Of a stretch of 58,541 bases of DNA, positions 34,702-44,008 are shown piece by piece. The translations under genes and the position numbers were made by a program. The stretch is from positions 1 through 58,541 of the forward strand of contig NZ_AGBF01000029.1 in the NCBI RefSeq assembly GCF_000225525.1. Direction: 5' to 3'. This DNA comes from Streptomyces zinciresistens K42 (GTDB taxonomy: Bacteria > Actinomycetota > Actinomycetes > Streptomycetales > Streptomycetaceae). Under the pieces are notes generated by a model. That model had not been told where the DNA came from, did no database searches, and saw only the letters and a list, made by a program, of their open reading frames with translations. How positions within the stretch are numbered: the first letter of the stretch is position 1; the number at the start of each line of letters is the position of its first letter.

Positions 34702-34884
34702 TCAGTCGACCTCCTCGACCGTCACGAGGTGGCGGACGGTGTGCACCATGCCGCGGAACTCGGGGCGGTCCTCCTTGACGACCTGCGTGTTGATGCCCTT
34801 GAGACCAAGGGAACGCAGGGTGTCACGGTGGTTCTGCTTGCTGCCGATGTAGGACTTGACCTGCGTAATCTTGAGCTGCGCCAT
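34702..34884 (-). CDS. rpmD: Ribosomal protein uL30
   Basis: A 60-residue L30 with the compact ferredoxin-like fold: [40 protein letters not shown] and [17 protein letters not shown]. Length is standard. It is packed between rpsE and rplO with gaps of only 2 nt on each side, so translation is probably coupled through the three genes. L30 is dispensable or absent in some bacteria but present here. Confidence 0.97.
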   Translation of the reverse strand: MAQLKITQVKSYIGSKQNHRDTLRSLGLKGINTQVVKEDRPEFRGMVHTVRHLVTVEEVD

Positions 34885-34886
34885 GA

Positions 34887-35492
34887 TTACGCACCCGCCC
34901 CGGCACGTGCGCGGAGAAGGGCCGCGGGGGCGACGTCCTCAAGCGGCAGACCGCGGCGGGCCGCGACCTCCTCGGGACGCTGCAGGCCCTTGAGGGCCGC
35001 CACGGTCGCGTGCACGATGTTGATCGCGTTGTCGGAGCCGAGCGACTTCGACAGGATGTCGTGGATGCCGGCGCACTCGAGCACGGCGCGCACCGGACCA
35101 CCGGCGATCACACCGGTACCGGGCGACGCGGGCTTGAGCAGCACGACGCCGGCAGCCTTCTCACCCTGGATGGGGTGCGGGATGGTGCCCTGGATACGGG
35201 GGACCTTGAAGAAGTGCTTCTTGGCCTCCTCAACACCCTTGGCGATGGCGGCCGGCACCTCCTTGGCCTTGCCGTAACCGACACCCACGGTGCCGTCACC
35301 GTCGCCCACCACGACCAGCGCGGTGAAGCTGAAGCGACGACCACCCTTCACAACCTTGGCGACACGGTTGATCGCGACAACGCGCTCAACGTAAGCGGTC
35401 TTCTCGGCGGCAGCTGCGCCGCCGTCACGGCCCTTCCGGTCCCGCCGCTCGCCGCCACCGGCACCGCCACCGCGGCGCTGGGGTCCAGCCAT
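34887..35492 (-). CDS. rpsE: Ribosomal protein uS5
   Basis: A 201-residue S5 of the small subunit, important for decoding accuracy. An N-terminal low-complexity basic extension ([20 protein letters not shown], about 35 residues) precedes the double-stranded-RNA-binding fold ([40 protein letters not shown]) and the C-terminal domain ([40 protein letters not shown]). The GGRRFSF loop, where spectinomycin-resistance changes occur in other bacteria, looks wild-type. It follows rplR after 41 nt, and rpmD starts 2 nt beyond it. Confidence 0.98.
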   Translation of the reverse strand: MAGPQRRGGGAGGGERRDRKGRDGGAAAAEKTAYVERVVAINRVAKVVKGGRRFSFTALVVVGDGDGTVGVGYGKAKEVPAAIAKGVEEAKKHFFKVPRIQGTIPHPIQGEKAAGVVLLKPASPGTGVIAGGPVRAVLECAGIHDILSKSLGSDNAINIVHATVAALKGLQRPEEVAARRGLPLEDVAPAALLRARAGAGA

Positions 35493-35533
35493 TGGAATTA
35501 CCTCTCTCTTTTTCCGCTAGCTACGGAAGCGGC

Positions 35534-35917
35534 TCAGAACTTGAGCCCGGCTTCGCGGGCGGCGTCCGCCAGGGCGGCGATGCGCCCGGCGTACTGGTTG
35601 CCACCACGGTCGAACACGACGGCCTCCACGCCCGCGGCCTTGGCGCGCTCGGCGACCAGGGCGCCGACCTGCTTGGCCTGCGCGGACTTGTCGCCCTCGC
35701 CACCACGGATCGAGGTGTCCAGGGTGGACGCCGACGCCAGGGTGTGACCCTTGATGTCGTCGATCACCTGGGCCACGATGTGGCGGTTCGAGCGGGTAAC
35801 GACCAGACGCGGACGCTCCGCCGTTCCGTTGATGTGCTTACGGATCCGGATGTGGCGGCGCTTGATCGCGGCGCGCTTGTAGGCGTCGCCCTTGAGGATC
35901 TTCTGTCCGTATGCCAT
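35534..35917 (-). CDS. rplR: Ribosomal protein uL18
   Basis: A 127-residue L18, which with L5 brings 5S rRNA into the large subunit. Motifs are [48 protein letters not shown] and the C-terminal [20 protein letters not shown]. The N-terminus ([20 protein letters not shown]) is the basic 5S-binding tail. It follows rplF after 3 nt and is followed by rpsE, the standard spc order. Confidence 0.98.
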   Translation of the reverse strand: MAYGQKILKGDAYKRAAIKRRHIRIRKHINGTAERPRLVVTRSNRHIVAQVIDDIKGHTLASASTLDTSIRGGEGDKSAQAKQVGALVAERAKAAGVEAVVFDRGGNQYAGRIAALADAAREAGLKF

Positions 35918-35920
35918 GGC

Positions 35921-36460
35921 TTACTTACCCGCCTTTCCGACCTTGCGGCGGATGACTTCGCCCTCGTACTTGACGCCCTTGGCCTTGTACGGGTCGGGCT
36001 TGCGCAGCTTGCGGATGTTGGCCGCAACCTCGCCGACCTTCTGCTTGTCGATGCCCTCGACCGAGAAACGGGTCGGGTTCTCGACCTTGAAGGTGATGCC
36101 CTCGGGGGCTTCGACGGTGATCGAGTGGCTGTAGCCGAGCGCGAACTCGAGGTTCGAACCCTTGGCCGCAACGCGGTAACCGACACCGCTGATCTCGAGC
36201 TTCTTCACGTAACCCTCGGTCACGCCGGTGATCATGTTCGCCACCAGCGTGCGGGACAGGCCGTGCAGGGCCTTGTTCTGACGCTCGTCGTTGGGGCGGG
36301 TGACGCTGAGCACGCCGTCCTCACCCTTGGCGATGTCGATCGGCGCGGCAACGGTGTGGGTCAGGCTGCCCTTGGGGCCCTTGACCGAGACCGTACGGCC
36401 GTCGATGGTGACGTCCACGCCGGCGGGAACCGTGATGGGGAGCTTGCCAATACGCGACAT
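35921..36460 (-). CDS. rplF: Ribosomal protein uL6
   Basis: A 179-residue L6 near the factor-binding site. Two repeated domains are visible: [34 protein letters not shown] in the first, and [40 protein letters not shown] in the second. The tail [20 protein letters not shown] ends RRKVGKAGK. Length is normal. It lies 24 nt after rpsH with GGAACGGAGGAAAC-like Shine-Dalgarno bases, and 3 nt before rplR. Confidence 0.98.
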   Translation of the reverse strand: MSRIGKLPITVPAGVDVTIDGRTVSVKGPKGSLTHTVAAPIDIAKGEDGVLSVTRPNDERQNKALHGLSRTLVANMITGVTEGYVKKLEISGVGYRVAAKGSNLEFALGYSHSITVEAPEGITFKVENPTRFSVEGIDKQKVGEVAANIRKLRKPDPYKAKGVKYEGEVIRRKVGKAGK

Positions 36461-36484
36461 AGCTGTTTCCTCCGTTCCCTTCCG

Positions 36485-36883
36485 CTACCAGACGTAGGCG
36501 AGGACTTCCCCACCCACGCCCTTCTTGCCGGCCTGCTTGTCGGTGAGGAGCCCGTGCGACGTGGAGATGATCGCCACGCCGAGGCCGCCGAGCACCTTCG
36601 GCAGGTTGGTGGACTTCGCGTACACCCGGAGACCGGGCTTGGAGATCCGCTTGATGCCCGCGATGGAGCGCTCACGGTTCGGGCCGAACTTCAGCTCGAG
36701 AACGAGGTTCTTGCCGACCTCGGCGTCCTCGATCTTCCAGCCCGTGATGAAGCCCTCCTGCTGGAGGATCTCCGCGATGTGCGACTTGATCTTCGATGCC
36801 GGCATCGTCACGGAGTCGTGGTATGCCGAGTTCGCGTTCCGCAGACGCGTAAGCATGTCTGCGATCGGATCAGTCATGGTCAT
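36485..36883 (-). CDS. rpsH: Ribosomal protein uS8
   Basis: A 132-residue S8, a primary 16S binder and, in E. coli, the autoregulator of the spc operon. The sequence [20 protein letters not shown] is the universal start and decides ATG 36883 over a longer frame reaching 36928. The C-terminus shows [20 protein letters not shown] and GGEVLAYVW. Upstream lies a 212-nt gap after rpsN holding a long imperfect hairpin (36999-37049). That gap is unusually wide for this tightly packed cluster and may be the site of a control element. Confidence 0.98.
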   Translation of the reverse strand: MTMTDPIADMLTRLRNANSAYHDSVTMPASKIKSHIAEILQQEGFITGWKIEDAEVGKNLVLELKFGPNRERSIAGIKRISKPGLRVYAKSTNLPKVLGGLGVAIISTSHGLLTDKQAGKKGVGGEVLAYVW

Positions 36884-36998
36884 GAATTGGCCTTCGGCCT
36901 CTCTCGCCGGGGTTTCCTGGTGCGCCATCCCTCTCCCCGATCCGAGACGGGACGGGTGCGGCGCGGTGGACCTACGGCGTAGTAAGTCGTACGGGCAT

Positions 36999-37049
36999 GT
37001 CAGACGCCCAACCCTCCTAGCCTACGGCATGGAAGGGTGGGCGCCTGAC
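36999..37049 (-). terminator. Long imperfect hairpin between rpsN and rpsH
   Basis: GTCAGACGCCCAACCCT (36999-37015) pairs with AGGGTGGGCGCCTGAC (37034-37049) over about 15 bp with one mismatch and one bulge. It lies 47 nt after the rpsN stop, inside a 212-nt gap. It could be an attenuator, or a regulatory binding site for S8 or another ribosomal protein. Confidence 0.55.
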
Positions 37050-37095
37050 AGTGCCCATTGCTTACCGAGAGCCTCTGGATCCCTGAAAAGCGGGA

Positions 37096-37281
37096 CTACC
37101 AGGAGCTCTTGGTCACGCCCGGCAGCTCGCCACGGTGAGCCATCTCACGAAGGCACACGCGGCACAGGCCGAACTTGCGGTACACGGAGTGGGGACGGCC
37201 GCAGCGCTGGCAGCGCGTGTAGCCACGCACGCCGAACTTGGGCTTGCGAGCAGCCTTCGCGATGAGAGCCTTCTTCGCCAT
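37096..37281 (-). CDS. rpsN: Ribosomal protein uS14, zinc-binding type Z
   Basis: A 61-residue S14 of the short, zinc-binding type. The two Cys pairs are CQRC and CRVC (residues about 24-27 and 40-43), in [20 protein letters not shown] and [20 protein letters not shown], ending GVTKSSW. ATG 37281 ([14 protein letters not shown]) is chosen from the family start. It lies 5 nt after rplE. Many streptomycetes carry a second, zinc-free S14 elsewhere under zinc control; this window has only the zinc form. Confidence 0.98.
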   Translation of the reverse strand: MAKKALIAKAARKPKFGVRGYTRCQRCGRPHSVYRKFGLCRVCLREMAHRGELPGVTKSSW

Positions 37282-37286
37282 CTCGC

Positions 37287-37844
37287 TCACGCCTCCTTGA
37301 AGGGGAAGCCGAGGTGACGAAGGAGCGCGCGGCCCTCAGCGTCGTTGGTCGCCGTGGTCACCACGGTGATGTCCATACCCCGGACGCGGTCGATCTTGTC
37401 CTGGTCGATCTCGTGGAACATGACCTGCTCCGTGAGACCGAAGGTGTAGTTGCCACGGCCGTCGAACTGCTTGGGGGACAGACCGCGGAAGTCGCGGATG
37501 CGCGGCAGCGCGAGCGACAGGGTGCGGTCCAGGAACTCCCACATGCGGTCACCGCGGAGCGTGACGTGGGCACCGATCGGCTGACCCTCGCGCAGCTTGA
37601 ACTGCGCGATGGACTTGCGGGCCTTGGTGACGGCCGGCTTCTGACCGGTGATGGTGGTCAGGTCGCGGATCGCGCCCTCGATCAGCTTCGAGTCACGGGC
37701 GGCGTCGCCGACACCCATGTTGACCACGATCTTCACGAGGCCGGGGATCTGCATGACGTTCTCGTACTTGAACTCGTCACGCAGCTTGCCCGCGATCTCC
37801 TCGCGGTACTTCGTCTTGAGACGCGGAGTGGTGGTGGTAGCCAT
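37287..37844 (-). CDS. rplE: Ribosomal protein uL5
   Basis: A 185-residue L5 of the central protuberance, binding 5S rRNA and P-site tRNA. Recognisable blocks are [60 protein letters not shown] and [20 protein letters not shown]. The ATG overlaps the rplX stop by one base (TGATG). The N-terminus has a short Thr-rich tail ([15 protein letters not shown]), common in actinobacteria. Confidence 0.98.
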   Translation of the reverse strand: MATTTTPRLKTKYREEIAGKLRDEFKYENVMQIPGLVKIVVNMGVGDAARDSKLIEGAIRDLTTITGQKPAVTKARKSIAQFKLREGQPIGAHVTLRGDRMWEFLDRTLSLALPRIRDFRGLSPKQFDGRGNYTFGLTEQVMFHEIDQDKIDRVRGMDITVVTTATNDAEGRALLRHLGFPFKEA

Positions 37845-38167
37845 CAGATGTCCTCACCCGTCCGCTTGGCAACGCGGATCTTGTTGCCCTCGTCGTCGAA
37901 GCGGTAACCGACACGCGTGACGACCTTGTTGCCGTCCTTCTCCACGACCAGCTGGACGTTGGAGACGTGGACCGGCGCCTCGGTGGTGACGATGCCACCG
38001 GCCTGCGAACCCTTGGCGGTCGGGCCGGCCTTGGTGTGCTTCTTGACCCGGTTGACACCCTCGACCAGGACGCGCTCGTCGCGCGGGTAAGCGGCAATGA
38101 CCTTGCCCTGCTTGCCCTTGTCCTTGCCGGTGATGACCTGGACCAGGTCGCCCTTCTTGATCTTCAT
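37844..38167 (-). CDS. rplX: Ribosomal protein uL24
   Basis: A 107-residue L24, an assembly initiator of the large subunit. It has the KOW motif [20 protein letters not shown], then [40 protein letters not shown] and a short C-terminus [20 protein letters not shown]. Length is standard. It lies 2 nt after rplN and overlaps rplE by one base, so rplN-rplX-rplE are probably translated as a coupled group. Confidence 0.98.
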   Translation of the reverse strand: MKIKKGDLVQVITGKDKGKQGKVIAAYPRDERVLVEGVNRVKKHTKAGPTAKGSQAGGIVTTEAPVHVSNVQLVVEKDGNKVVTRVGYRFDDEGNKIRVAKRTGEDI

Positions 38168-38169
38168 GC

Positions 38170-38538
38170 TTACAGCACCTCCGGCGCGAGCGAGATGATC
38201 TTCATGAACTTCTTCTCGCGCAGCTCACGGCCGACCGGGCCGAAGATACGGGTGCCGCGAGGGTCGCCGTCGTTCTTCAGAATGACGGCGGCGTTCTCGT
38301 CGAAGCGGATGTACGAGCCGTCCGGACGGCGGCGCTCCTTGACGGTGCGAACGATGACCGCCTTGACGACGTCACCCTTCTTCACGTTGCCACCGGGGAT
38401 CGCGTCCTTGACGGTGGCGACGATGACGTCACCGATGCCCGCGTAGCGGCGACCGGAGCCACCGAGCACACGGATGCAAAGGATCTCCTTCGCACCAGTG
38501 TTGTCGGCGACACGCAGTCGCGACTCCTGCTGGATCAC
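38170..38538 (-). CDS. rplN: Ribosomal protein uL14
   Basis: A 122-residue L14 at the subunit interface, next to the binding site of silencing factor RsfS. The sequence [20 protein letters not shown] is nearly invariant; [20 protein letters not shown] and [20 protein letters not shown] follow, ending [13 protein letters not shown]. It is the first spc gene in the classical scheme, and two perfect hairpins lie just upstream, after rpsQ, matching an S10/spc operon boundary. Confidence 0.98.
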   Translation of the reverse strand: MIQQESRLRVADNTGAKEILCIRVLGGSGRRYAGIGDVIVATVKDAIPGGNVKKGDVVKAVIVRTVKERRRPDGSYIRFDENAAVILKNDGDPRGTRIFGPVGRELREKKFMKIISLAPEVL

Positions 38539-38566
38539 GTCTATCTCCTGTTTGTCTGCCGGTTCC

Positions 38567-38634
38567 CCGGGGGCCGCTCGTCGAGCGGCCCCCGGAGCCT
38601 GGCGGAACTGTCCTGCGGGGAATGCCCCGCAGGA
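38567..38634 (-). terminator. Twin hairpins at the rpsQ/rplN (S10/spc) boundary
   Basis: In transcription order the first hairpin is TCCTGCGGGG/CCCCGCAGGA (38611-38634, 10-bp perfect arms, 4-nt loop), starting 4 nt after the rpsQ stop. The second is CCGGGGGCCGCTC and its complement (38567-38595, 13-bp perfect arms, 3-nt loop). Neither has a T-run. Together they mark the classical S10/spc boundary and should terminate or attenuate transcription. Confidence 0.8.
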
Positions 38635-38637
38635 GAC

Positions 38638-38919
38638 TTACTTGGCCTTCTCGAGGATCTCCACGACGCGCCAGTGCTTGCTGGCGGACAGCTTCCGGGT
38701 CTCCATCAGGAGGACGCGGTCGCCGACGCCGGCGGCGTTCTGCTCGTCGTGCGCCTTGAGCTTGTTCGTACGGCGGATGACCTTGCCGTACAGCGCGTGC
38801 TTCACACGGTCCTCGACGGCGACGACGACGGTCTTGTCCATCTTGTCGCTGACGACCAGGCCCTCACGGGTCTTCCGTGCGTTGCGCTCGGTCTGCTCAG
38901 TCACGTTCTTCTCGCTCAT
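38638..38919 (-). CDS. rpsQ: Ribosomal protein uS17
   Basis: A 93-residue S17, an OB-fold primary binder of 16S rRNA. The core is [60 protein letters not shown] and [17 protein letters not shown] short N-terminal extension ([16 protein letters not shown]) is usual in actinobacteria. Its ATG overlaps the rpmC stop by one base. It is the last S10-group gene and is followed directly by twin hairpins. Confidence 0.98.
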   Translation of the reverse strand: MSEKNVTEQTERNARKTREGLVVSDKMDKTVVVAVEDRVKHALYGKVIRRTNKLKAHDEQNAAGVGDRVLLMETRKLSASKHWRVVEILEKAK

Positions 38920-39143
38920 CAGGCGTTCTCCACCGTTTCGATGCCCAGCTCACGCTCGCGCATCAGGGTGTAGATCCGCGCGATGTCCTTGCGGACCGCC
39001 TTCAGACGGCCGTGGTTCTCGAGCTGGCCCGTCGCCGCCTGGAAGCGGAGGTTGAACAGCTCTTCCTTGGCCTCGCGGAGCTTCGCCAGAAGCTCCTCGT
39101 TGCCCAGCTCGCGCAGCTCGGACGCCTTGGTACCGGCCGACAT
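38919..39143 (-). CDS. rpmC: Ribosomal protein uL29
   Basis: A 74-residue, all-helical L29 at the tunnel exit, where trigger factor and SRP dock. The sequence is [60 protein letters not shown], ending [16 protein letters not shown] 39143 overlaps the rplP stop by one base (TGATG); a GTG three bases earlier is possible but less likely. It overlaps rpsQ by one base too. Confidence 0.98.
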   Translation of the reverse strand: MSAGTKASELRELGNEELLAKLREAKEELFNLRFQAATGQLENHGRLKAVRKDIARIYTLMRERELGIETVENA

Positions 39144-39562
39144 CACGCTTCACCTGCCTCGCGCTTGACGATCCGGCACTTCATCGGCAGCTTGTGGGCC
39201 GCGCGGGTCAGCGCCTCACGGGCGATCTTCTCGTTGGGGTACGACAGCTCGAACATCACGCGTCCGGGCTTGACGTTGGCGATCCACCACTCCGGCGAAC
39301 CCTTACCGGAACCCATGCGGGTCTCGGCGGGCTTCTTGGTGAGGGGACGGTCCGGGTAGATGTTGATCCAGACCTTGCCACCACGCTTGATGTGACGCGT
39401 CATGGCGATACGAGCGGCCTCGATCTGACGGTTCGTCACGTACGCCGGGGTGAGCGCCTGGATGCCGTACTCGCCGAACGCGACCGTCGTGCCGCCCTTG
39501 GCAGCGCCGCTGCGTCCCGGGTGGTGCTGCTTGCGGTGCTTGACCCTACGGGGGATCAGCAT
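39143..39562 (-). CDS. rplP: Ribosomal protein uL16
   Basis: A 139-residue L16 near the A-site tRNA elbow. Conserved blocks are [80 protein letters not shown] and [20 protein letters not shown]. The Arg in RMGSGKG is the one hydroxylated in some bacteria. It lies 5 nt after rpsC and overlaps rpmC by one base. Confidence 0.98.
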   Translation of the reverse strand: MLIPRRVKHRKQHHPGRSGAAKGGTTVAFGEYGIQALTPAYVTNRQIEAARIAMTRHIKRGGKVWINIYPDRPLTKKPAETRMGSGKGSPEWWIANVKPGRVMFELSYPNEKIAREALTRAAHKLPMKCRIVKREAGEA

Positions 39563-39567
39563 GTCGG

Positions 39568-40389
39568 TCAGGCCTCCGTTCCGGTGCTCTCAGCCGGAGC
39601 GGACGCGGGAGCCTCGGCCTTGGGGGCCTCGGCGCCGGCAGCCTGCTGCGGCTTGCGACCGCGCCGCTCGCCACCGCGGCCACCACGGGCCGGGCGGTCG
39701 GCACCACCACGGGCCGGGCGGTTACCCGCACGGGCCGCAGCGTTCTCGGCGCGGACCTCGGCGATGTTCTTGACATCGCCCTTGTAGATCCAGACCTTCA
39801 CGCCGATGCGGCCGAAGGTCGTCTTGGCCTCGAAGAAGCCGTAGTCCACGTTCGCGCGGAGCGTGTGCAGGGGCACGCGGCCCTCGCGGTAGAACTCCGA
39901 GCGGGACATCTCGGCGCCGCCGAGGCGGCCACCGCACTGGATCTTGATGCCCTTGGCGCCGGCCTTCATCGCCGTCTGCATGCTCTTGCGCATGGCACGG
40001 CGGAAGGAGACGCGGGAGGAGAGCTGCTCGGCCACGGCCTGGGCCACGAGCTGAGCGTCCGTCTCGGGGTTCTTGACCTCGAGGATGTTCAGCTGGACCT
40101 GCTTGCCCGTGAGCTTCTCGAGGTCACCGCGGATGCGGTCGGCCTCGGCGCCGCGGCGGCCGATGACGATGCCCGGACGGGCGGTGTGGATGTCCACCCG
40201 CACGCGGTCACGGGTGCGCTCGATCTCCACCTTCGAGATGCCGGCGCGCTCCATGCCGGACGTCATCATCCGGCGGATGGCGACGTCTTCCTTGACGTAG
40301 TCCTTGTACAGCTTGTCGGCGTACCAACGCGACTTGAAGTCGGTGGTGATACCGAGCCGGAACCCGTGCGGGTTTACCTTCTGGCCCAT
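39568..40389 (-). CDS. rpsC: Ribosomal protein uS3 with low-complexity tail
   Basis: A 273-residue S3 at the mRNA entry channel. The KH domain includes [20 protein letters not shown], and the C-terminal domain contains [40 protein letters not shown] and [16 protein letters not shown]. The last 60 residues or so form a disordered Arg/Gly then Ala/Pro tail with a near-repeat ([17 protein letters not shown]), longer than in E. coli S3 (233 residues) but typical of Streptomyces. The ATG overlaps the rplV stop by one base. Confidence 0.98.
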   Translation of the reverse strand: MGQKVNPHGFRLGITTDFKSRWYADKLYKDYVKEDVAIRRMMTSGMERAGISKVEIERTRDRVRVDIHTARPGIVIGRRGAEADRIRGDLEKLTGKQVQLNILEVKNPETDAQLVAQAVAEQLSSRVSFRRAMRKSMQTAMKAGAKGIKIQCGGRLGGAEMSRSEFYREGRVPLHTLRANVDYGFFEAKTTFGRIGVKVWIYKGDVKNIAEVRAENAAARAGNRPARGGADRPARGGRGGERRGRKPQQAAGAEAPKAEAPASAPAESTGTEA

Positions 40390-40736
40390 TACCGGGTTCC
40401 TTCCTTGCTGGCGACGACCACGGTGATGTGGCTGGTCCGCTTGCGGATCCGGTAGGCACGGCCCTGGGCGCGCGGACGGAACCGCTTCAGGGTCGGGCCT
40501 TCGTCGACGTACGCCTCGCTGATGACCAGCGAGGAGGCGTCCGTGTGGTCGTAGTTGTGCGCGGCGTTGGCGATGGCGCTGTCGAGCACCTTGCCGACCG
40601 GCACAGAGGCAGCCTGCGGAGCGAATCGCAGGACCGCCTGGGCCTCCGTGGCGTCCATGCCACGGATGAGGTCCACCACACGGCGGGCCTTCATGGGCGT
40701 GACGCGGATGTACCGCGCCTGGGCCCTGGCTTCCAT
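40389..40736 (-). CDS. rplV: Ribosomal protein uL22
   Basis: A 115-residue L22, whose beta-hairpin lines the exit tunnel. Family blocks are [60 protein letters not shown] and the hairpin region [29 protein letters not shown]. The hairpin has no insertion or deletion of the kind associated with macrolide resistance. It lies between rpsS (43-nt gap) and rpsC (1-nt overlap). Confidence 0.98.
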   Translation of the reverse strand: MEARAQARYIRVTPMKARRVVDLIRGMDATEAQAVLRFAPQAASVPVGKVLDSAIANAAHNYDHTDASSLVISEAYVDEGPTLKRFRPRAQGRAYRIRKRTSHITVVVASKEGTR

Positions 40737-40779
40737 GGTTGTCCCTTCAGTTTCTTACGTGTCTGAATGCGATCCGCTG

Positions 40780-41061
40780 CTAGCGGCGCTTCGACTTCCG
40801 GTCGTCCTTGACGTGGCCGCGGAAGGTGCGCGTCGGCGAGAACTCGCCGAGCTTGTGGCCGACCATCGACTCGGTGACGAACACCGGGATGTGGGTCTTG
40901 CCGTTGTGCACCGCGAGCGTGTGGCCGAGCATGGCCGGCACGATCATGGAGCGACGGGACCAGGTCTTGATGACGTTCTTGGTGCCGGCTTCGTTCTGGA
41001 CTTCCACCTTCTTGATCAGGTGGTCGTCGACGAAGGGCCCCTTCTTGAGACTGCGCGGCAT
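40780..41061 (-). CDS. rpsS: Ribosomal protein uS19
   Basis: A 93-residue S19 of the small-subunit head. The sequence [20 protein letters not shown] is the usual start; [40 protein letters not shown] and [20 protein letters not shown] follow. It lies 12 nt after rplB, in the standard L2-S19-L22 order of the S10 operon. Confidence 0.98.
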   Translation of the reverse strand: MPRSLKKGPFVDDHLIKKVEVQNEAGTKNVIKTWSRRSMIVPAMLGHTLAVHNGKTHIPVFVTESMVGHKLGEFSPTRTFRGHVKDDRKSKRR

Positions 41062-41073
41062 CTAAACCCGCTC

Positions 41074-41910
41074 CTAGCGCTTCTTGTTCGTCTTGCGGCG
41101 GCGGACGATGTACTTGTTCGAAGCCTTCTTCGGCGAACGCGTACGACCCTCCTTCTGGCCCCAGGGGCTGACCGGGTGGCGACCACCGGAGGTCTTGCCC
41201 TCACCACCACCGTGGGGGTGGTCAACCGGGTTCATCGCCACACCGCGAACGGTCGGGCGGACGCCCAGCCAGCGCTTGCGGCCGGCCTTGCCCCAGTTGA
41301 TGTTGCTCTGCTCGGCGTTGCCGACCTCGCCGACCGTGGCGCGGCAGCGCTGGTCGACCAGGCGGATCTCACCGGACGGCATGCGCAGGTGGGCCATCGA
41401 GCCCTCCTTCGCGAGCAGCTGCACGGAGGCACCGGCGGAGCGGGCGAACTTGGCGCCGCCACCGGGACGGAGCTCGATCGCGTGGATCGTGGTACCGACC
41501 GGGATGTTGCGCAGCGCCAGGTTGTTGCCCGGCTTGATGTCGGCCCCGGGACCGTTCTCGACGCGGTCGCCCTGCTGCAGGTTGCGCGGGGCGAGGATGT
41601 AGCGCTTCTCGCCGTCGGCGTAGTGCAGCAGCGCGATGCGCGCGGTGCGGTTGGGGTCGTACTCGATGTGCGCGACCTTCGCCGGCACGCCGTCCTTGTC
41701 GTGACGACGGAAGTCGATCACTCGGTAGGCGCGCTTGTGTCCGCCACCCTGGTGGCGAACGGTCACACGACCGGCGTTGTTACGGCCGCCCTTGCTGTGC
41801 AGGGGGCGGACCAGCGACTTCTCCGGCGTGGACCGCGTGACCTCGACGAAGTCGGCGACGCTGGAACCACGACGGCCCGGCGTAGTCGGCTTGTACTTGC
41901 GGATTCCCAT
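41074..41910 (-). CDS. rplB: Ribosomal protein uL2
   Basis: A 278-residue L2, close to the peptidyl transferase centre and bridge B7b. Motifs include [60 protein letters not shown] and the functionally essential histidine region [20 protein letters not shown]. The conserved His in PVDHPHGGG (E. coli H229 equivalent) is present. It lies 38 nt after rplW and 12 nt before rpsS. Confidence 0.98.
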   Translation of the reverse strand: MGIRKYKPTTPGRRGSSVADFVEVTRSTPEKSLVRPLHSKGGRNNAGRVTVRHQGGGHKRAYRVIDFRRHDKDGVPAKVAHIEYDPNRTARIALLHYADGEKRYILAPRNLQQGDRVENGPGADIKPGNNLALRNIPVGTTIHAIELRPGGGAKFARSAGASVQLLAKEGSMAHLRMPSGEIRLVDQRCRATVGEVGNAEQSNINWGKAGRKRWLGVRPTVRGVAMNPVDHPHGGGEGKTSGGRHPVSPWGQKEGRTRSPKKASNKYIVRRRKTNKKR

Positions 41911-41948
41911 TTCTCAGTCCTCGTCCGATATCGGACGATCCGACCCGC

Positions 41949-42368
41949 TTACGCGGTCGGACCGCCGAAGATGTCGATACGGTCGCCCTCGGCAAGGGTC
42001 ACGATCGCGCGCTTGGTGCCGGCACGCTGGCCGAAACCGGTGCGGGTGCGCTTGCGCTTGCCCTGGCGGTTGATCGTGTTGACCCCGGTGACCGTGACCG
42101 AGAAGACCGCCTGGACGGCCTGCTTGATCTGGGTCTTGTTGGCGTTGGGGTCGACGATGAACGTGTACTTGTTCTCGTCGAGGAGCGCGTAGCTCTTCTC
42201 CGACACGACCGGCTTCAGCAGGACGTCACGGGGGTCCGTGTACGACTTGCTCAGCGGCGTCTCGACGGTGTTCTTGCCCTCGGTGGCGTGGCGGCGCGCC
42301 TTGGCGACGCGCGCGGCCTTGGCCGCCTTGGCGGCCTTGGAGGCAATGCTCGGGTGACGCGTGGCCAT
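41949..42368 (-). CDS. rplW: Ribosomal protein uL23
   Basis: A 139-residue L23, the docking site for trigger factor and SRP at the tunnel exit. The conserved domain starts near residue 44 ([60 protein letters not shown]). It is preceded by an unusual Ala/Lys-rich N-terminal extension ([20 protein letters not shown]), which is characteristic of Streptomyces L23. Its ATG overlaps the rplD stop by one base. Confidence 0.98.
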   Translation of the reverse strand: MATRHPSIASKAAKAAKAARVAKARRHATEGKNTVETPLSKSYTDPRDVLLKPVVSEKSYALLDENKYTFIVDPNANKTQIKQAVQAVFSVTVTGVNTINRQGKRKRTRTGFGQRAGTKRAIVTLAEGDRIDIFGGPTA

Positions 42369-43024
42369 CAGGCTTCGCTCCCTTCGGTGTCAGCGGCCTT
42401 GGGGCCAGACACGAAGGACTCGAAAGCGGCCTGGGTGAAGACCACGTCGTCCGAGACGAGAACGTCGTACGTGTTCAGCTGGCCCGGCTCCAGGATGTGG
42501 ACCTGGGGCAGGTTGCGGGCGGACAGCCACGCGGCCTCGTCGGCGCGCTCGACGACCAGGAGCAGGTTCTTGCGCTCCGAGATCTTGCCGAACAGCGACT
42601 TGGCGGACTTCGTGGACGGGGTCTCGCCCTCGATGACGCCGGAGACGACGTGGATGCGGTTGTTGCGGGCCCGGTCGGTGAGGGCGTGGCGCAGGGCCGC
42701 GGCCTTCATCTTCTTCGGGGTCCGCTGCGAGTAGTCACGCGGCACGGGACCGTGCACGACGCCACCACCGGCGAACTGGGGCGCGCGGGTCGAACCCTGG
42801 CGGGCGCGACCGGTGCCCTTCTGGCGGTACGGCTTGCGGCCACCACCGCGGACCTCGCCACGCGTCTTGGTCTTGTGCGTGCCCTGGCGGGCAGCGGCCA
42901 GCTGCGCGACGACGACCTGGTGGAGCAGCGGGACGCTGACCTTCTCTACGTCGAAGATCTCCGCGGGGAGCTCGACGGAACCGGCCTTTTCGCCCGCCGG
43001 CGAAAGGATGTCAACAGTGCTCAT
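42368..43024 (-). CDS. rplD: Ribosomal protein uL4
   Basis: A 218-residue L4, with an extended loop in the exit tunnel and, in E. coli, autogenous control of the S10 operon. Blocks are [60 protein letters not shown], the tunnel loop, and [20 protein letters not shown]. The extended loop shows no insertion. It lies 8 nt after rplC. Whether L4 regulates this operon through the long rpsJ leader is unknown for Streptomyces. Confidence 0.98.
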   Translation of the reverse strand: MSTVDILSPAGEKAGSVELPAEIFDVEKVSVPLLHQVVVAQLAAARQGTHKTKTRGEVRGGGRKPYRQKGTGRARQGSTRAPQFAGGGVVHGPVPRDYSQRTPKKMKAAALRHALTDRARNNRIHVVSGVIEGETPSTKSAKSLFGKISERKNLLLVVERADEAAWLSARNLPQVHILEPGQLNTYDVLVSDDVVFTQAAFESFVSGPKAADTEGSEA

Positions 43025-43032
43025 CGGTTACC

Positions 43033-43677
43033 TCAGGCCCCCTTGGCCGCGGTGCGGACCAGGACGAGGCCGCCGTTCGGACCGGGAACCGCGCCCTTGA
43101 TGAGCAGCAGACCCTTCTCCGCGTCAACGGCGTGGACGGTCAGGTTCTGGGTGGTGACCCGCTCGTTGCCCATGCGACCCGCCATGCGGAGGCCCTTGAA
43201 CACACGGCCCGGGGTGGCGCAGCCACCGATGGAACCGGGAGAGCGGTGCTTGCGCTGGGTGCCGTGACCGGCGCCGAGGCCCTTGAAGTTGTGACGCTTC
43301 ATGACACCGGCGAAGCCCTTGCCCTTGCTCTTGCCGGTGACGTCGACCTTCACGCCGGCCTCGAAGACCTCGGCCGTGACTTCCTGGCCGAGCGTGTACT
43401 CGGCGGCGTCAGCGGTGCGGATCTCGACGAGGTGGCGGCGGGGGGTGACGTCGGCCTTGGCGAAGTGGCCCTTGAGGGGCTTGTTCACCTTGCGCGGGTC
43501 GATCTCGCCGAAGGCGATCTGGACCGACTCGTAGCCGTCGGCGTCGTTCGTACGGACCTGGGTCACGACGTTGGGGCCGGCCTTGACGACGGTGACGGGG
43601 ACGACGCGGTTGTTCGCGTCCCACACCTGCGTCATGCCGAGCTTCTCGCCCAGGATTCCCTTGATCTGCTTAGCCAT
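43033..43677 (-). CDS. rplC: Ribosomal protein uL3
   Basis: A 214-residue L3, an early assembly protein reaching the peptidyl transferase centre. The start [20 protein letters not shown] decides ATG 43677 against a longer frame. [60 protein letters not shown] and [20 protein letters not shown] follow. The central loop ([15 protein letters not shown]), where tiamulin- and linezolid-resistance changes occur, appears wild-type. It lies 16 nt after rpsJ. Confidence 0.98.
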   Translation of the reverse strand: MAKQIKGILGEKLGMTQVWDANNRVVPVTVVKAGPNVVTQVRTNDADGYESVQIAFGEIDPRKVNKPLKGHFAKADVTPRRHLVEIRTADAAEYTLGQEVTAEVFEAGVKVDVTGKSKGKGFAGVMKRHNFKGLGAGHGTQRKHRSPGSIGGCATPGRVFKGLRMAGRMGNERVTTQNLTVHAVDAEKGLLLIKGAVPGPNGGLVLVRTAAKGA

Positions 43678-43693
43678 TCTCAGATCACCGGCC

Positions 43694-44002
43694 TCAGAGC
43701 TTGATCTCGATGTCGACACCGGCCGGGAGGTCGAGTCGCATCAGGGAGTCAACGGTCTTGGGGGTCGGGTCGAGGATGTCGATCAGGCGCTTGTGCGTGC
43801 GCATCTCGAAGTGCTCGCGCGAGTCCTTGTACTTGTGCGGCGACTTGATGACGCAGTACACGTTCTTCTCAGTGGGCAGCGGCACCGGGCCCGCGACCGA
43901 CGCACCCGTGCGGGTCACCGTCTCGACGATCTTCTTCGCCGAGGAGTCGATGACCTCGTGGTCGTAGGCCTTGAGCCGGATGCGGATCTTCTGTCCCGCC
44001 AT
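43694..44002 (-). CDS. rpsJ: Ribosomal protein uS10 (NusE)
   Basis: A 102-residue S10, a small-subunit head protein that doubles as antitermination factor NusE with NusB. It begins [20 protein letters not shown], has [20 protein letters not shown] in the loop and ends [18 protein letters not shown]. The ATG has no good Shine-Dalgarno sequence nearby, but a leader ORF stops 6 nt upstream, so translation could be coupled. It is the first gene of the S10 cluster and is preceded by a 618-nt gap holding a promoter, a long leader and a hairpin shared with the rpsL leader. Confidence 0.98.
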   Translation of the reverse strand: MAGQKIRIRLKAYDHEVIDSSAKKIVETVTRTGASVAGPVPLPTEKNVYCVIKSPHKYKDSREHFEMRTHKRLIDILDPTPKTVDSLMRLDLPAGVDIEIKL

Positions 44003-44008
44003 GGCTAC

